Source of the DNA: Cuniculiplasma sp052315415
GTDB taxonomy: Archaea > Thermoplasmatota > Thermoplasmata > Thermoplasmatales > Thermoplasmataceae
DNA: 64,000 nt
NCBI GenBank assembly: GCA_052315415.1
Contig: JBLSDH010000003.1
Coordinates: 1-64,000 of the forward strand
Direction: 5' to 3'
A program made the translations under genes and the position numbers. The notes under the pieces were generated by a model. That model had not been told where the DNA came from, did not search any database, and worked only from the letters and a program-made list of their open reading frames with translations. Shown piece after piece: positions 41,794-50,505 of the stretch; the stretch's first letter is position 1, and each line of letters starts with the position of its first letter.

Positions 41794-42904
41794 AATTGGA
41801 CATATTGTAGCGGGCCCAACTGCAGGTCTGATTCTTTCTGAACTTGGTCATGAAGTAATAAAGATAGAAAAACCCGGCACAGGTGACATTGCGAGAAGCC
41901 TTACAGGTACAAGCAAGGGAACGTTTCCATTTTTTAACACTAATAAGAAGAGTATTACACTGGATCTATCAAATGAAAATGGGAGAGATATATTTCTAGA
42001 ATTGCTGAAAACTTCAGATGTCCTCATAGATAATCTTGGCCACGGTTCACTTGAGAAGCTTGGCCTATCTTACGAAATTTTGAAGGAAGCAAACAGAAAA
42101 CTCATATACCTAAAGATAGAAGGTTATGGAGAAGGACCACTGGAGAGCAGAAAATCACTTGATTATCCCATAGAGGTTCACAGCGGAGTGGCCTATATGA
42201 ATGGTCTTAATGGCAGGCCAATGAGGCTGGGAGCCTCAATCATAGATATGAATGCAGCAATGTTTGGAGTCATAGGGGTAATGAATGCAATCATTGAAAG
42301 AGAGAAAACAGGCGAGGGTAAAAGAATAGTTGTGGGACTGTTTGAAACCTCACTTTTTCTTATGGGACAGCATATCAACACGTATGGGATTACAGGTGAG
42401 GACCTTAAGCCAATAAATGAAATGGGTTTTGCCTGGGGAATATATGATTTTTTCAGCACAAAAGATGAAAAAAGGGTTTTCATTGCTGTCACCACAGATG
42501 CACAATGGAAAAAATTCAGAAAGGCAATGTCATTAAATCTGGATGATGAACAAAGGTATGAAACAAATAGAAAAAGGTATGAACACCGTGAGGAACTAAT
42601 CAAAATTGTTCAGGATGCAGTAATTAAAATGAATCTGATTGAATTATCTGAAATTCTTGACAGGGAGAACATAGTATTTTCCGTTATGAAAAAGCCTTGG
42701 GAGGCTATTGAAGAGGAACAGATGATGGGAAAGTACTTTCTGCAGAACTTCGAGGGTAAAAAATTGAAGACCCCTGCAATACCCATTGGAGGCAAATTTT
42801 TGTGTAACCCACCATCCCTTGGGGAGCATACAACAGGCTTACTGAAATCAATGGGATTTTCCGCTGAGAAAATACAAAAACTGAAAGAACAAAATATAAT
42901 TTGA
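41780..42904 (+). CDS. class III (CaiB/Frc family) CoA-transferase
   Basis: 374 residues. The N-terminus (IIEIGHIVAGPTAGLILSELGHEVIKIE) and GDIARSLTG, DNLGHGSLEKLGL, LIYLKIEGYGEGPL are typical of formyl-CoA-transferase-like enzymes. The catalytic Asp is in GASIIDMNAAMFG at about residue 157. It moves CoA between carboxylic acids. The start is TTG 41780 because GGTGA (41770-41774) is spaced five bases before it; the GTG at 41771 is part of that site. It is in an operon with the DRE-TIM enzyme, suggesting activation of its hydroxy-acid substrate or product. Homologues act on oxalate, itaconate, mesaconate, citramalate or carnitine, so the acid is unidentified. Confidence 0.88.
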   Translation: MRIIEIGHIVAGPTAGLILSELGHEVIKIEKPGTGDIARSLTGTSKGTFPFFNTNKKSITLDLSNENGRDIFLELLKTSDVLIDNLGHGSLEKLGLSYEILKEANRKLIYLKIEGYGEGPLESRKSLDYPIEVHSGVAYMNGLNGRPMRLGASIIDMNAAMFGVIGVMNAIIEREKTGEGKRIVVGLFETSLFLMGQHINTYGITGEDLKPINEMGFAWGIYDFFSTKDEKRVFIAVTTDAQWKKFRKAMSLNLDDEQRYETNRKRYEHREELIKIVQDAVIKMNLIELSEILDRENIVFSVMKKPWEAIEEEQMMGKYFLQNFEGKKLKTPAIPIGGKFLCNPPSLGEHTTGLLKSMGFSAEKIQKLKEQNII

Positions 42905-42943
42905 ATTTATTAAAATAAAAATTATTAGTGTGTATTGTTTATC

Positions 42944-43603
42944 ATGATCATGTATTTTACCACATGCTATGTGAATAGCAAATGTGGAGTTGCCAGGATG
43001 TCAGAATATATAGAGAAGCCAATATTTGTAATGCTGGCAAATAATGTTGAAAAGAGGAACAACCTAGTAGTTGGAATATCGGAAACAAATATTAAAAAAT
43101 TTGAATATTCATACAATGATTTTATGTGGATGAAATCAACCAGTGAGGGGAAATTCACAGTTTCCCTCATGTTAAAGAAGGGACATGGAATTGTAAGAGG
43201 AATTGTGGAAAACATGTCATTTTTAATTTACCCTGTATTAATAAATGATGGTAGAGAAAAGGTAAATTTCATAAGCATTGATAAGGAAGACGCAGAGAAT
43301 GCCCTGAGAGCAATAGAGATGAGAAATTCGGTGGATTATTGCGATATTAGGAGAATTGAAAAAGGAAAGGGTATTGAAAGCATACTTTTTCATCATGGTA
43401 TAGATAGGGGACTTACTGAAACACAGAAATTGATACTGAGGGAAGCCTACAGGAGGGGTTATTATAGCTGGCCCAGAAAGATAGAGCTTGAGGAACTGGC
43501 AAACACTTTTAGGATTAAAAAGCCAACTGCCCTCTATCATCTGAGAAAAGGTGAGAAAAAAATTCTGGATTCTTTTTTTGGTACAGATGACTTATCTTCC
43601 TGA
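42944..43603 (+). CDS. transcriptional regulator with C-terminal HTH_10 (bacterio-opsin activator-like)
   Basis: 219 residues from ATG 42944 (42950 is equally possible; the frame opens with TTG 42935). The N-terminal 150 residues resemble the beta-rich sensor half of archaeal bat-type regulators. The C-terminus (GLTETQKLILREAYRRGYYSWPRKIELEELANTFRIKKPTALYHLRKGEKKIL) is the HTH_10 domain: an opening TxxQ, a G-Y-x-x-P turn, and a helix-turn-helix. An AT-rich TATA-like stretch (about 42911-42926) precedes it. Its place between the CoA-transferase and acyl-CoA dehydrogenase genes makes it a candidate controller of this module, but it has no clear copy of the operator itself. Confidence 0.82.
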   Translation: MIMYFTTCYVNSKCGVARMSEYIEKPIFVMLANNVEKRNNLVVGISETNIKKFEYSYNDFMWMKSTSEGKFTVSLMLKKGHGIVRGIVENMSFLIYPVLINDGREKVNFISIDKEDAENALRAIEMRNSVDYCDIRRIEKGKGIESILFHHGIDRGLTETQKLILREAYRRGYYSWPRKIELEELANTFRIKKPTALYHLRKGEKKILDSFFGTDDLSS

Positions 43604-43663
43604 ATATTTAACAAATGATCACAAAAGATTATTTTATTTAGAATCAATTGAGTTCTGATATTG

Positions 43664-44857
43664 ATGCTTGATTTTAAATTTGATGATGAACAGGAACTTC
43701 TAAGGAGAACCGTCAGGGAGTTTTGTAACAGGATAATTTCCCCAAATATAGGCAAAATGATGAGAGATAAAAGAATCCCTGATGAGGTTGTTAAGGGCCT
43801 TGGTGAAATGGGACTAATGGGAATGACAATAGCTGAGAAGTACGGAGGTCCAGGGCATGATCCTGTTACCGTTGGAATAGTAGCCGAAGAAATTGCAAGA
43901 GCAGATCCAACCATGTCAATACCTGTTCTTTTCCTTGTTCACAACGCATGGTCTTACCTCATATCCAAATATGGAAGCGAAAAATTGAAAGAAGACGTGC
44001 TTCATGATGCTTCCAAAGGAAAAAAGATAATAGGTATTGCATCCACTGAGCCAGATTTTGGGTCGGATGTTGCATCAATGAAAACATATGCTGAAAGAAA
44101 TGGAAAAAAACTCAAAATCTTTGGAGAGAAGAGTTATATTAGTCTGGTGAGGGATGTAAAAGAGACTGGAGGTGGGTTTGTCACCGTTGCCAAAACAGAT
44201 AGGAACAAGGAAGGGACAAAAGGCACTTCACTGGTGTTCCTACCTTACTCAGATGATTATCTTGATGTGACATACCTCGAAGAGATGGGAAGAGAGGGTT
44301 CAAGCTGGGGTGCATTCAAAATCAACGGTGCAGAGATCCCGGATGAATACATAATTGGAAAAGAGAATGAAGGCTTTAAAATAATTCATGAGGGATTTGA
44401 ATTTGCGAGAGGCCTGATTGCAGTAATAAGTGCCGGGGCCGCGCTTGAATCAATAAAAAGAGGTGTTGAATACATAAAGAACAGAAAGGCCTTTGGGAAG
44501 GAACTTAGCCGCTTTGAAGGTCTGCAATTTCAGGTTGCAGAGAATGTTGCAAGGATGGAAACTGCCCTCGATCTTGGATACAAGGCACTATGGGTTTACT
44601 GGCAGGAACAGGCTTTCCATAAATACACGAGATTTCAGGTGAGTAAGGAGATTGCAAAGGCAAAGCTTCTCTCCACAACCTGGGCATTTGATGCCATTAA
44701 TGACGCTCTTCAGTGGCAGGGAGCATTCGGGTATTCAAAGGATTGCCCGGAAGAGTGGGCTCTGCGAGGTGTAAGGTCATTTCAACTTGCTGAGGGTTCA
44801 AGAGAAATAATGAAGGTGATAATAGCAAGAGAAACAATAGGAAAAGATTTTATTTAA
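43664..44857 (+). CDS. acyl-CoA dehydrogenase
   Basis: 397 residues, FAD-dependent alpha,beta-dehydrogenation of an acyl-CoA. The N-terminal helical domain begins LDFKFDDEQELLRRTVREF. The FAD/substrate region is IASTEPDFGSD, and the C-terminal domain has LQWQGAFGYSKDCPEEWALRGVRSFQLAEGSREIMKVIIARE, with the Glu in AEGSREI at the position of the usual catalytic base. The preferred start is ATG 43664, one codon after the opening TTG. The electron acceptor would be an electron-transfer flavoprotein, and fixAB lies 10 kb downstream. The neighbouring CoA-transferase gene suggests a specific, perhaps branched or dicarboxylic, acyl-CoA. Confidence 0.92.
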   Translation: MLDFKFDDEQELLRRTVREFCNRIISPNIGKMMRDKRIPDEVVKGLGEMGLMGMTIAEKYGGPGHDPVTVGIVAEEIARADPTMSIPVLFLVHNAWSYLISKYGSEKLKEDVLHDASKGKKIIGIASTEPDFGSDVASMKTYAERNGKKLKIFGEKSYISLVRDVKETGGGFVTVAKTDRNKEGTKGTSLVFLPYSDDYLDVTYLEEMGREGSSWGAFKINGAEIPDEYIIGKENEGFKIIHEGFEFARGLIAVISAGAALESIKRGVEYIKNRKAFGKELSRFEGLQFQVAENVARMETALDLGYKALWVYWQEQAFHKYTRFQVSKEIAKAKLLSTTWAFDAINDALQWQGAFGYSKDCPEEWALRGVRSFQLAEGSREIMKVIIARETIGKDFI

Positions 44858-44874
44858 TCAACAAATATTAATTT

Positions 44875-45642
44875 ATGATTTGTCCCTATTGTGGAACCAC
44901 CCTCAGGGATGGGGCTGACCACTGTCCCATATGTCAGCATGATCTTAGATATCTAAACAAGGTCTATGATATCTCAGCAATAAGATCTTATGGTTCCATC
45001 TCTCTTCTCTCATTCCTTATTTTTAATTTTTTTGACTCATATGTAATCTTCAATGGTTACAAAATTGGTTTCACAGGATTGATAATATTCCTTTTTGGAA
45101 ATGTCATATTTCTTTATTCAATATATGTATTATTGAGATTCTATAAAGAGGATGAAAAAAATTTTTCTTCAGAACTACTTTCATCCAAAATTTTACTTGT
45201 GATTTTGATTATATTAAATGCATTTTCCTTACTTCTCACTATTAAGGAATTTCAGTCTTTGGATGTTTTGATTTTTTACTACCCAGTTCTGTTTATATTC
45301 TACTTTTTAATTATTTTTTTGTCCTATGGCGTCAGAAAAGTGTTCAAAATCGTGAATGTCAGTGGTGGGCGTCTTTTTTTTATCCTCTTCGTGATTGGTG
45401 GATTTATAAGCCAAAATTTTCAGCTTATAACTCAATCTGCAACCACAAGAGCAGTGTTGAATTTAATAAACAGCGGAAAAACATCGGGATTGAGTATCAC
45501 TGGTATCGGAAACCTGGATGCAACCGCGTACCACTATGAGTTTTACCTCTCTATTTCAGGTCTTTTTTTACTTTGTATATCTTCACTCATTATAATTTTG
45601 AAAATGAGAGATATACCATCACATTCTGATGTCTTTCAGTGA
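44875..45642 (+). CDS. zinc-ribbon integral membrane protein
   Basis: 255 residues. The N-terminus is a small zinc ribbon, CPYCGTTLRDGADHCPICQHDL (two CxxC pairs). About six hydrophobic segments follow (roughly residues 40-58, 63-85, 105-122, 128-150, 163-178, 225-243). An extracellular-like loop with Ser/Thr/Asn lies before the last helix. Similar domain pairs are common in Thermoplasmatales with no assigned function. Its 3' end overlaps the convergent flippase gene by 24 bases. Confidence 0.7.
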   Translation: MICPYCGTTLRDGADHCPICQHDLRYLNKVYDISAIRSYGSISLLSFLIFNFFDSYVIFNGYKIGFTGLIIFLFGNVIFLYSIYVLLRFYKEDEKNFSSELLSSKILLVILIILNAFSLLLTIKEFQSLDVLIFYYPVLFIFYFLIIFLSYGVRKVFKIVNVSGGRLFFILFVIGGFISQNFQLITQSATTRAVLNLINSGKTSGLSITGIGNLDATAYHYEFYLSISGLFLLCISSLIIILKMRDIPSHSDVFQ

Positions 45643-47130
45643 TCTGAATATGTTTATTATCTGTTCCTTTGTTATTTCCTTGGAAAGGTATGCAAAGAGG
45701 AAATATATGAGAAAACCTAAAAAAATTCCCAAGGAGAGAAATATCAATTCATAGGGCACTATCATAACACTGTAAAAATAGAGGAAAATCATCATTGGTA
45801 TGGCCATTATTAAGTGTCTCCATATCCTTGGAAACGTTCCATGGCCATTCAGTTTAACATATGCTTCCCTCATCAGTAAATATGAAAGCAACATTCCAAG
45901 AGTGAATGAAATACATGCACCGGTAACGCCTAGTCCCAGAAGCTTAACCGAACCTATTCTTTCAGGGATTATGAGAATATTTAGTATTATATTCACAATT
46001 ATTGAGATTATGGATATTCTTGCCAGCTTCCTTTGCCCTTCCTTGCTTATAATTGCTGATTGATACGTTATACCTATAACATAAAGGTAGTTTCCCACTG
46101 CAAGTATTGAAAATGAAAGGAAGTATGGTTTGTAAATGCTGTTGAATATATTGAGAATGTAAGGGGAAAAAAAGATGAAGCATAATACAAATGGCATTGA
46201 GATGAAGGAGAGAACCCTCTCATACTCAATAACGTCTTCATTGAACGCAAATCTGGATTTTTTTCCAAATGATGAGAGCAATGGAAGTACGAAAAGTGAT
46301 GCGGAGGCCGAAATTGATCCTATTATACCAACTATTTTCTGATCTGTGCTCAGCGCACCAACGGCTATTATTCCGTAAAAGAACTGAACAAGTATCTTGT
46401 CAAGATTGAGATTTATAATTCCAACGGTGGTAGACAAGGCAAGGGGAGCAGAAAATTTGATAAATCTGGATATTGAGGACCTCTTTGGACGCCTGAGACC
46501 CCAGGGTCTTCCAATGAAATAGAGTATAAGAAAATATATTAAATAACTGATGTCATAAATGAGGCTGAATAGAATAACAACAAGGAGGCCAATTGGTTTA
46601 ATAATATGAAATATGTAAAAAACACCAATCATTATCAGAGATCCATTTCTAAGAACAGATTCTATAAGCTGTGGTATTGCAATCCTGTTATTTTTAAGAT
46701 ATGCCTGATTGTAAGAATTAAATACCATCAGCAATGAGTTGAACACATAATATGGGATTATTGCTATTGCTGCCCAGAATTCAATTGGGTTTTCAAACCC
46801 CCTGTGAAGTATGTAAACCCAAATGAGAAGGGATGATATGACAGCAAAGGAGAACAGAATGACCATTATGACCTTTATGAAGGCAAATGTGCTCATGTCC
46901 TCCTTTACCTTTTCTTCATCATTTTTGTCTGAAGAGATAAACTTCAGATTTGTTGTGTTTATTCCAAAATCAAGAAATATTGAAAAAATTCCAGCGAATG
47001 CTATTGAATAACTGAGATAACCCCAATATACGGGACCAATAAATCTGTTAATAAAAAACAATGAAGCGTACCCAAGGATTGAAGATATAATTGTCTGCAA
47101 TAGAATTATGGGTGAACGCTTTGAAAACAC
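45619..47130 (-). CDS. polysaccharide/oligosaccharide flippase (MOP superfamily)
   Basis: 503 residues with 12-14 hydrophobic segments and the N-terminal pattern of Wzx-like flippases (a first helix with YASLFFINRFIGPVYWGYLSY, then FSIFLDFGINTTNLKFIS). It translocates lipid-linked oligosaccharides across the membrane for surface glycosylation. The start is a GTG about 25 nt downstream of a TATATTTTATTT-like element, 38 bases after the thermosome gene's end. It probably works with the nucleotide-sugar genes at 23.5-26 kb, although these are far away. Confidence 0.82.
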   Translation of the reverse strand: MFSKRSPIILLQTIISSILGYASLFFINRFIGPVYWGYLSYSIAFAGIFSIFLDFGINTTNLKFISSDKNDEEKVKEDMSTFAFIKVIMVILFSFAVISSLLIWVYILHRGFENPIEFWAAIAIIPYYVFNSLLMVFNSYNQAYLKNNRIAIPQLIESVLRNGSLIMIGVFYIFHIIKPIGLLVVILFSLIYDISYLIYFLILYFIGRPWGLRRPKRSSISRFIKFSAPLALSTTVGIINLNLDKILVQFFYGIIAVGALSTDQKIVGIIGSISASASLFVLPLLSSFGKKSRFAFNEDVIEYERVLSFISMPFVLCFIFFSPYILNIFNSIYKPYFLSFSILAVGNYLYVIGITYQSAIISKEGQRKLARISIISIIVNIILNILIIPERIGSVKLLGLGVTGACISFTLGMLLSYLLMREAYVKLNGHGTFPRIWRHLIMAIPMMIFLYFYSVMIVPYELIFLSLGIFLGFLIYFLFAYLSKEITKEQIINIFRSLKDIRM

Positions 47131-47168
47131 TTCTTGCTAAATAAAATATGGTATTTAATGGTTTAAGT

Positions 47169-48794
47169 TCAGTCTGATTCTCCGCCTGCTGGGTTTGAAG
47201 ATGGAGGTGATGATGACTTTGAACCCTTTGTTGCAATTACATCGTCGATTCTCAGTATCATCACAGCTGCCTCAACAGCTGAGTCAATTGCCTGCTTTCC
47301 AACCCTTATGGGTTCAATGACACCAAGCTTAACCATGTCATCAATTTCACTGGAGAATAGGTTTAGTCCTGCATTCTTGTTTCCTTTTGCATGCTCAGTT
47401 CTAAGGTTTATTATAACGTCAATAGCGTTTATTCCTGCGTTTTCTGCAAGTGCTCTTGGCAGCTCCTCAAGACCGTTTGCGAATTTTTCAATTGCAAGCT
47501 GCTGCCTTCCTCCAACCTTGTTTGCATATTCTCTTAGTTTTACCGCAAGTTCAATTGCTGATGCTCCACCACCAGCAACATACTTTCCGTCCTCTACAGC
47601 AGCGGCAACCACATGGAGGGAGTCCACAATTGATCTCTCTATCTCATCAACAACGTGCTCAGTTCCTCCCCTAACAAGTATGCTAACAGCCTTCGGATTC
47701 TTGCAGCCTGTTACAAATGTGAGGTAATCCTCTCCAATTTTTATCTGCTCAACCTTATCTGCATGTCCAAGGTCACTCTCTGATAGTTCATCTATTGATG
47801 ATGCAATTGTTGCACCTGTGGCTTTTGAGAGTTTCTCAATATCGCTTTTTTTAACTCTTCTGACTGCGTAGATACCTTCCTTTGAGAGATAGTGCTGTGC
47901 AAGATCATCAATGCCCTTCTGTGTGATCAGAACATTGGCACCTGTTGCCTTCACCTTTGAAACCATCTCTTTTAGAAGTTCCTCTTCCTCTGAAAGGAAT
48001 TTCTGTATCATTGTAGGATCGTCTATCCTGATGTTTGTGTCAAATTCTGGCTTTTTAATTTCAAGTGCTGCATTAAGAAGAGCAATCTTTGCATTTTTAA
48101 CAACGTCAGGCATTCCAGGGTGAACCTTCTCCTTATCCACAATTATTCCCATTATGAGCTGTGTTTCATCTATATCTCCACCCTGCTTCTTTACTATCTG
48201 AATGTTGTCAAAATCCACATGGACGTTTCCTTCCCTCTCTTCCATTACAGCCTTTATTGCATCGTAGGATATTTCTGAAAGTAATTTCTTGCTACCTGAA
48301 GCAGATTTGCTTCCCAGTGAGGTCTCGGCCATTCTGAGTATAACATCCTTGTCTTTTATTGAGACCTTTGTTGCAACACTCTCCAATATCTCCTTTGCCT
48401 TCTGTGCTGCCATTCTGAAGCCCTCAGATATAACAGTGGGATGAACATTCTGATTTATCAATGCCTCAGCTTCCTGTAGAAGAGCGCCGGCAAGGACCAC
48501 AGCTGTTGTTGTTCCATCTCCAACCATGGTGTCCTGTGTCTTTGAAACCTCAACCATCATTTTAGCAGCAGGATGCTCTACATCCATCTCTTTGAGAATG
48601 GTAACACCGTCATTTGTTATGACTATGTCCCCAAGGGAATCCACAAGCATCTTATCCATTCCCCTTGGGCCAAGACTTGTCCTGACTGCAGTTGAAATAG
48701 CCTTTGCAGCCTCAATGTTCGATTTCATTGCATCCTTTCCGGTTTCTCTTTTGCTTCCTTCCTTTAATATGAATATAGGTTGTCCTCCCATCAT
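47169..48794 (-). CDS. ths: thermosome (group II chaperonin) subunit
   Basis: 541 residues. The N-terminal GPRGMDKMLVDSLGDIVITNDG and GDGTTTAVVLAGALL (the ATPase Asp, about residue 92) and the later AGGGASAIELAVKL are group II chaperonin marks. The C-terminal tail is Ser/Pro/Gly-rich (GSKSSSPPSSNPAGG) rather than a GGM repeat. It assembles into the double-ring thermosome that folds proteins using ATP. Whether it is the alpha or beta type is not decided. The promoter has a TATA box (CTATATAAAT, plus strand about 48821-48830) 27-36 nt from the ATG. Confidence 0.97.
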   Translation of the reverse strand: MMGGQPIFILKEGSKRETGKDAMKSNIEAAKAISTAVRTSLGPRGMDKMLVDSLGDIVITNDGVTILKEMDVEHPAAKMMVEVSKTQDTMVGDGTTTAVVLAGALLQEAEALINQNVHPTVISEGFRMAAQKAKEILESVATKVSIKDKDVILRMAETSLGSKSASGSKKLLSEISYDAIKAVMEEREGNVHVDFDNIQIVKKQGGDIDETQLIMGIIVDKEKVHPGMPDVVKNAKIALLNAALEIKKPEFDTNIRIDDPTMIQKFLSEEEELLKEMVSKVKATGANVLITQKGIDDLAQHYLSKEGIYAVRRVKKSDIEKLSKATGATIASSIDELSESDLGHADKVEQIKIGEDYLTFVTGCKNPKAVSILVRGGTEHVVDEIERSIVDSLHVVAAAVEDGKYVAGGGASAIELAVKLREYANKVGGRQQLAIEKFANGLEELPRALAENAGINAIDVIINLRTEHAKGNKNAGLNLFSSEIDDMVKLGVIEPIRVGKQAIDSAVEAAVMILRIDDVIATKGSKSSSPPSSNPAGGESD

Positions 48795-48817
48795 GATTAT
48801 CGATTAGTAAAAATAAA

Positions 48818-48899
48818 CTTCTATATAAATATTACTAAAACTCATACATTAATGGAGATGGAAAAAGTGCTGAAGATGATGTTTACGATGATGAGTTTT
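48818..48899 (-). promoter_or_regulatory. thermosome promoter with 9-bp spaced inverted repeat
   Basis: TATA box at about 48821-48830 on the minus strand. Upstream of it AAAACTCAT (48837-48845) and ATGAGTTTT (48891-48899) are perfect reverse complements 45 bases apart, which could be two binding sites or a loop-forming pair. The gap lies between the peroxiredoxin and thermosome genes, both on the minus strand. Confidence 0.35.
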
Positions 48900-48920
48900 T
48901 ATTATATAATAATGGTTAAA

Positions 48921-49397
48921 TCAGGAACTTTCAGATTCTCTCTCTTCTTTTTCTATTTCCTCAAGAGCCTTTTTTGCAATTTTTGGGTGTTCATCATATT
49001 TTATCTGTGAGTTAAATACAGTTCTTATTACTCCTTTCTTGTCAACCACGTATGTGACTCTCTCCGGTATAAGACCTGCCTTTATATCCAGCAATTTATG
49101 TATGCTTCTATCTTTATCTGCAATTATATGAAATGGTAATCTGTTTTTCTCTATGAATTTTTTATGTTCATCAGAATCGGCCTTGTTTAACCCTATAACA
49201 ACTGCGTTCAGATTTTTGAAACTATCTATTTCATCCCTGAAAATACAGGCTTCTTTTGTACAACCAAGGGAGTTGTCCTTTGGATATGAGTAAATCACAA
49301 TGTTATATTTTCCAATGTAATCAGATATGTTTATTGGGTTTCCATTCTCATCCCTGCCTGAAAAATTAGGCAATTTATCACCGACTTTTAGTGTCAT
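48921..49397 (-). CDS. peroxiredoxin (BCP/PrxQ type)
   Basis: 158 residues. The peroxidatic and resolving cysteines are in YPKDNSLGCTKEACIFRD, the Cys-X4-Cys spacing of PrxQ/BCP enzymes. The usual Thr-Pro before the first Cys is Ser-Leu here. The fold is otherwise standard (LPNFSGRDENGNPINISDY, KNRLPFHIIADKD, VTYVVDKKGVI). It reduces hydrogen and organic peroxides with a thioredoxin-like partner. It complements KatG as a peroxide defence. The acidic C-terminal tail is unremarkable. Confidence 0.92.
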   Translation of the reverse strand: MTLKVGDKLPNFSGRDENGNPINISDYIGKYNIVIYSYPKDNSLGCTKEACIFRDEIDSFKNLNAVVIGLNKADSDEHKKFIEKNRLPFHIIADKDRSIHKLLDIKAGLIPERVTYVVDKKGVIRTVFNSQIKYDEHPKIAKKALEEIEKEERESESS

Positions 49398-49528
49398 GTT
49401 TACGTATATGATATCTAAAGTAATAAATATGAGATATTTACATTAATATATGGTCAAAAATATTAGTCTTCTTTTAAATGAAAAAAATAGTGGATCACAT
49501 TTATTATTTTCAATGGATTAACCAATGA

Positions 49529-49807
49529 ATGAAAATTTTTGTTAAATCATCAAGAGAAGAGAAAGAGAAAGAAACAGCCCAGGTTTTTTTATCCAGTGAT
49601 GAACCAATTTATTTAGGAGTGAGGATGAAACCCGCACCAGGTGTCTGGGAGAAACTAATGGGTCAGAAAACACTCTATCTTGATTTGATGGGAAAAGAAA
49701 TTGAAACGGAGATAAAATACCGGATTGAGGTTGGTGATTCCACCATATTCTTCGTTACAGGAAATTCTAAGGAAATGGAAATACTAAAGGAGGAGTTAGG
49801 TGCCTGA
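49529..49807 (+). CDS. small hypothetical protein upstream of fibrillarin
   Basis: 92 residues, mixed alpha/beta, no membrane segment. It overlaps the fibrillarin-like gene by eight bases on the same strand, so it is probably cotranslated with it. In many archaea nop5 precedes fibrillarin, but this protein is far too short and unlike Nop5. No family recognised. Confidence 0.7.
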   Translation: MKIFVKSSREEKEKETAQVFLSSDEPIYLGVRMKPAPGVWEKLMGQKTLYLDLMGKEIETEIKYRIEVGDSTIFFVTGNSKEMEILKEELGA

Positions 49808-50468
49808 TCAGTATACAAAGGTAAATAAAAGGATAACAAAAATAAGAGGGGAATATTATTCTGAGACTGATGTTAACTCCCCTCTGTTTTCAGAAAAAAT
49901 TGTTAAAATAAAGGGTAAAAAGTACAGGGAGTGGGACAGCAGGCATAGTAAATTATCAGCCTATATGAACCTGGGTGATTACCCATTTCCATTTTCTGAG
50001 GATACGGATGTATTATATCTTGGAGCATCATCGGGCAACACCGTCTCCCACATATCAGATATATGCCCGGATGGATCTGTTTTTGCAGTGGAATACTTTC
50101 CAGAGCCATTTCTATCACTCTTGAATATATCTGAAAAAAAGAAGAACCTGTTTCCAATTCTTTCTGATGCAAGATTCCCTGAAAAATATGGTTTCTTTAT
50201 TGAAAAATCTCCAGAGGTTATTTACCAGGATATATCGCAAAGGGATCAGACATCAATATTTTTAGAGAATTTGAAATATTTTAATAACTGGGCTTATGCT
50301 TTCCTTGTTATTAAGGCAATTTCAATAGATTCTACGAAACCTCCTGATGTGGTTAAAAACAAGCAGGTTGAAATTCTGAGAAAAGAAAAATTAAGAATCA
50401 TTAAAGAAGTGAATATCTCAAAATATCACAGAGGTCACTTCATAATAGTTTTGAAGAATACAAAATGA
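49800..50468 (+). CDS. flpA: fibrillarin-like rRNA/tRNA 2'-O-methyltransferase
   Basis: 222 residues. The AdoMet-binding region is VLYLGASSGNTVSHISDICPDGSVFAVEYFP, and the catalytic area includes ILSDARFPEKYG, VIYQDISQRDQ and FLVIKAISIDST (the usual Lys). It is the methyltransferase of C/D-box sRNPs, acting on rRNA and tRNA with L7Ae and Nop5, which are not in the window. The start is GTG 49800, overlapping the previous gene. Confidence 0.94.
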   Translation: MPDQYTKVNKRITKIRGEYYSETDVNSPLFSEKIVKIKGKKYREWDSRHSKLSAYMNLGDYPFPFSEDTDVLYLGASSGNTVSHISDICPDGSVFAVEYFPEPFLSLLNISEKKKNLFPILSDARFPEKYGFFIEKSPEVIYQDISQRDQTSIFLENLKYFNNWAYAFLVIKAISIDSTKPPDVVKNKQVEILRKEKLRIIKEVNISKYHRGHFIIVLKNTK

Positions 50469-50505
50469 TGGGAAAATGTATATTTTAAATTTAAATGCGT
50501 GAAAC

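Noticed and set aside
43606..43621. Possible fourth copy of the regulon operator upstream of the acyl-CoA dehydrogenase
   Set aside because: Only one half (ATTTAACA) resembles the motif and its distance to the start codon (43 nt) does not match the 34-36 nt of the others.
48780..49010. 76-codon plus-strand frame beginning in the thermosome-peroxiredoxin gap
   Set aside because: It runs antisense into the peroxiredoxin gene; its hydrophobic, Phe-rich sequence reflects reverse-strand codons and no promoter geometry supports it.
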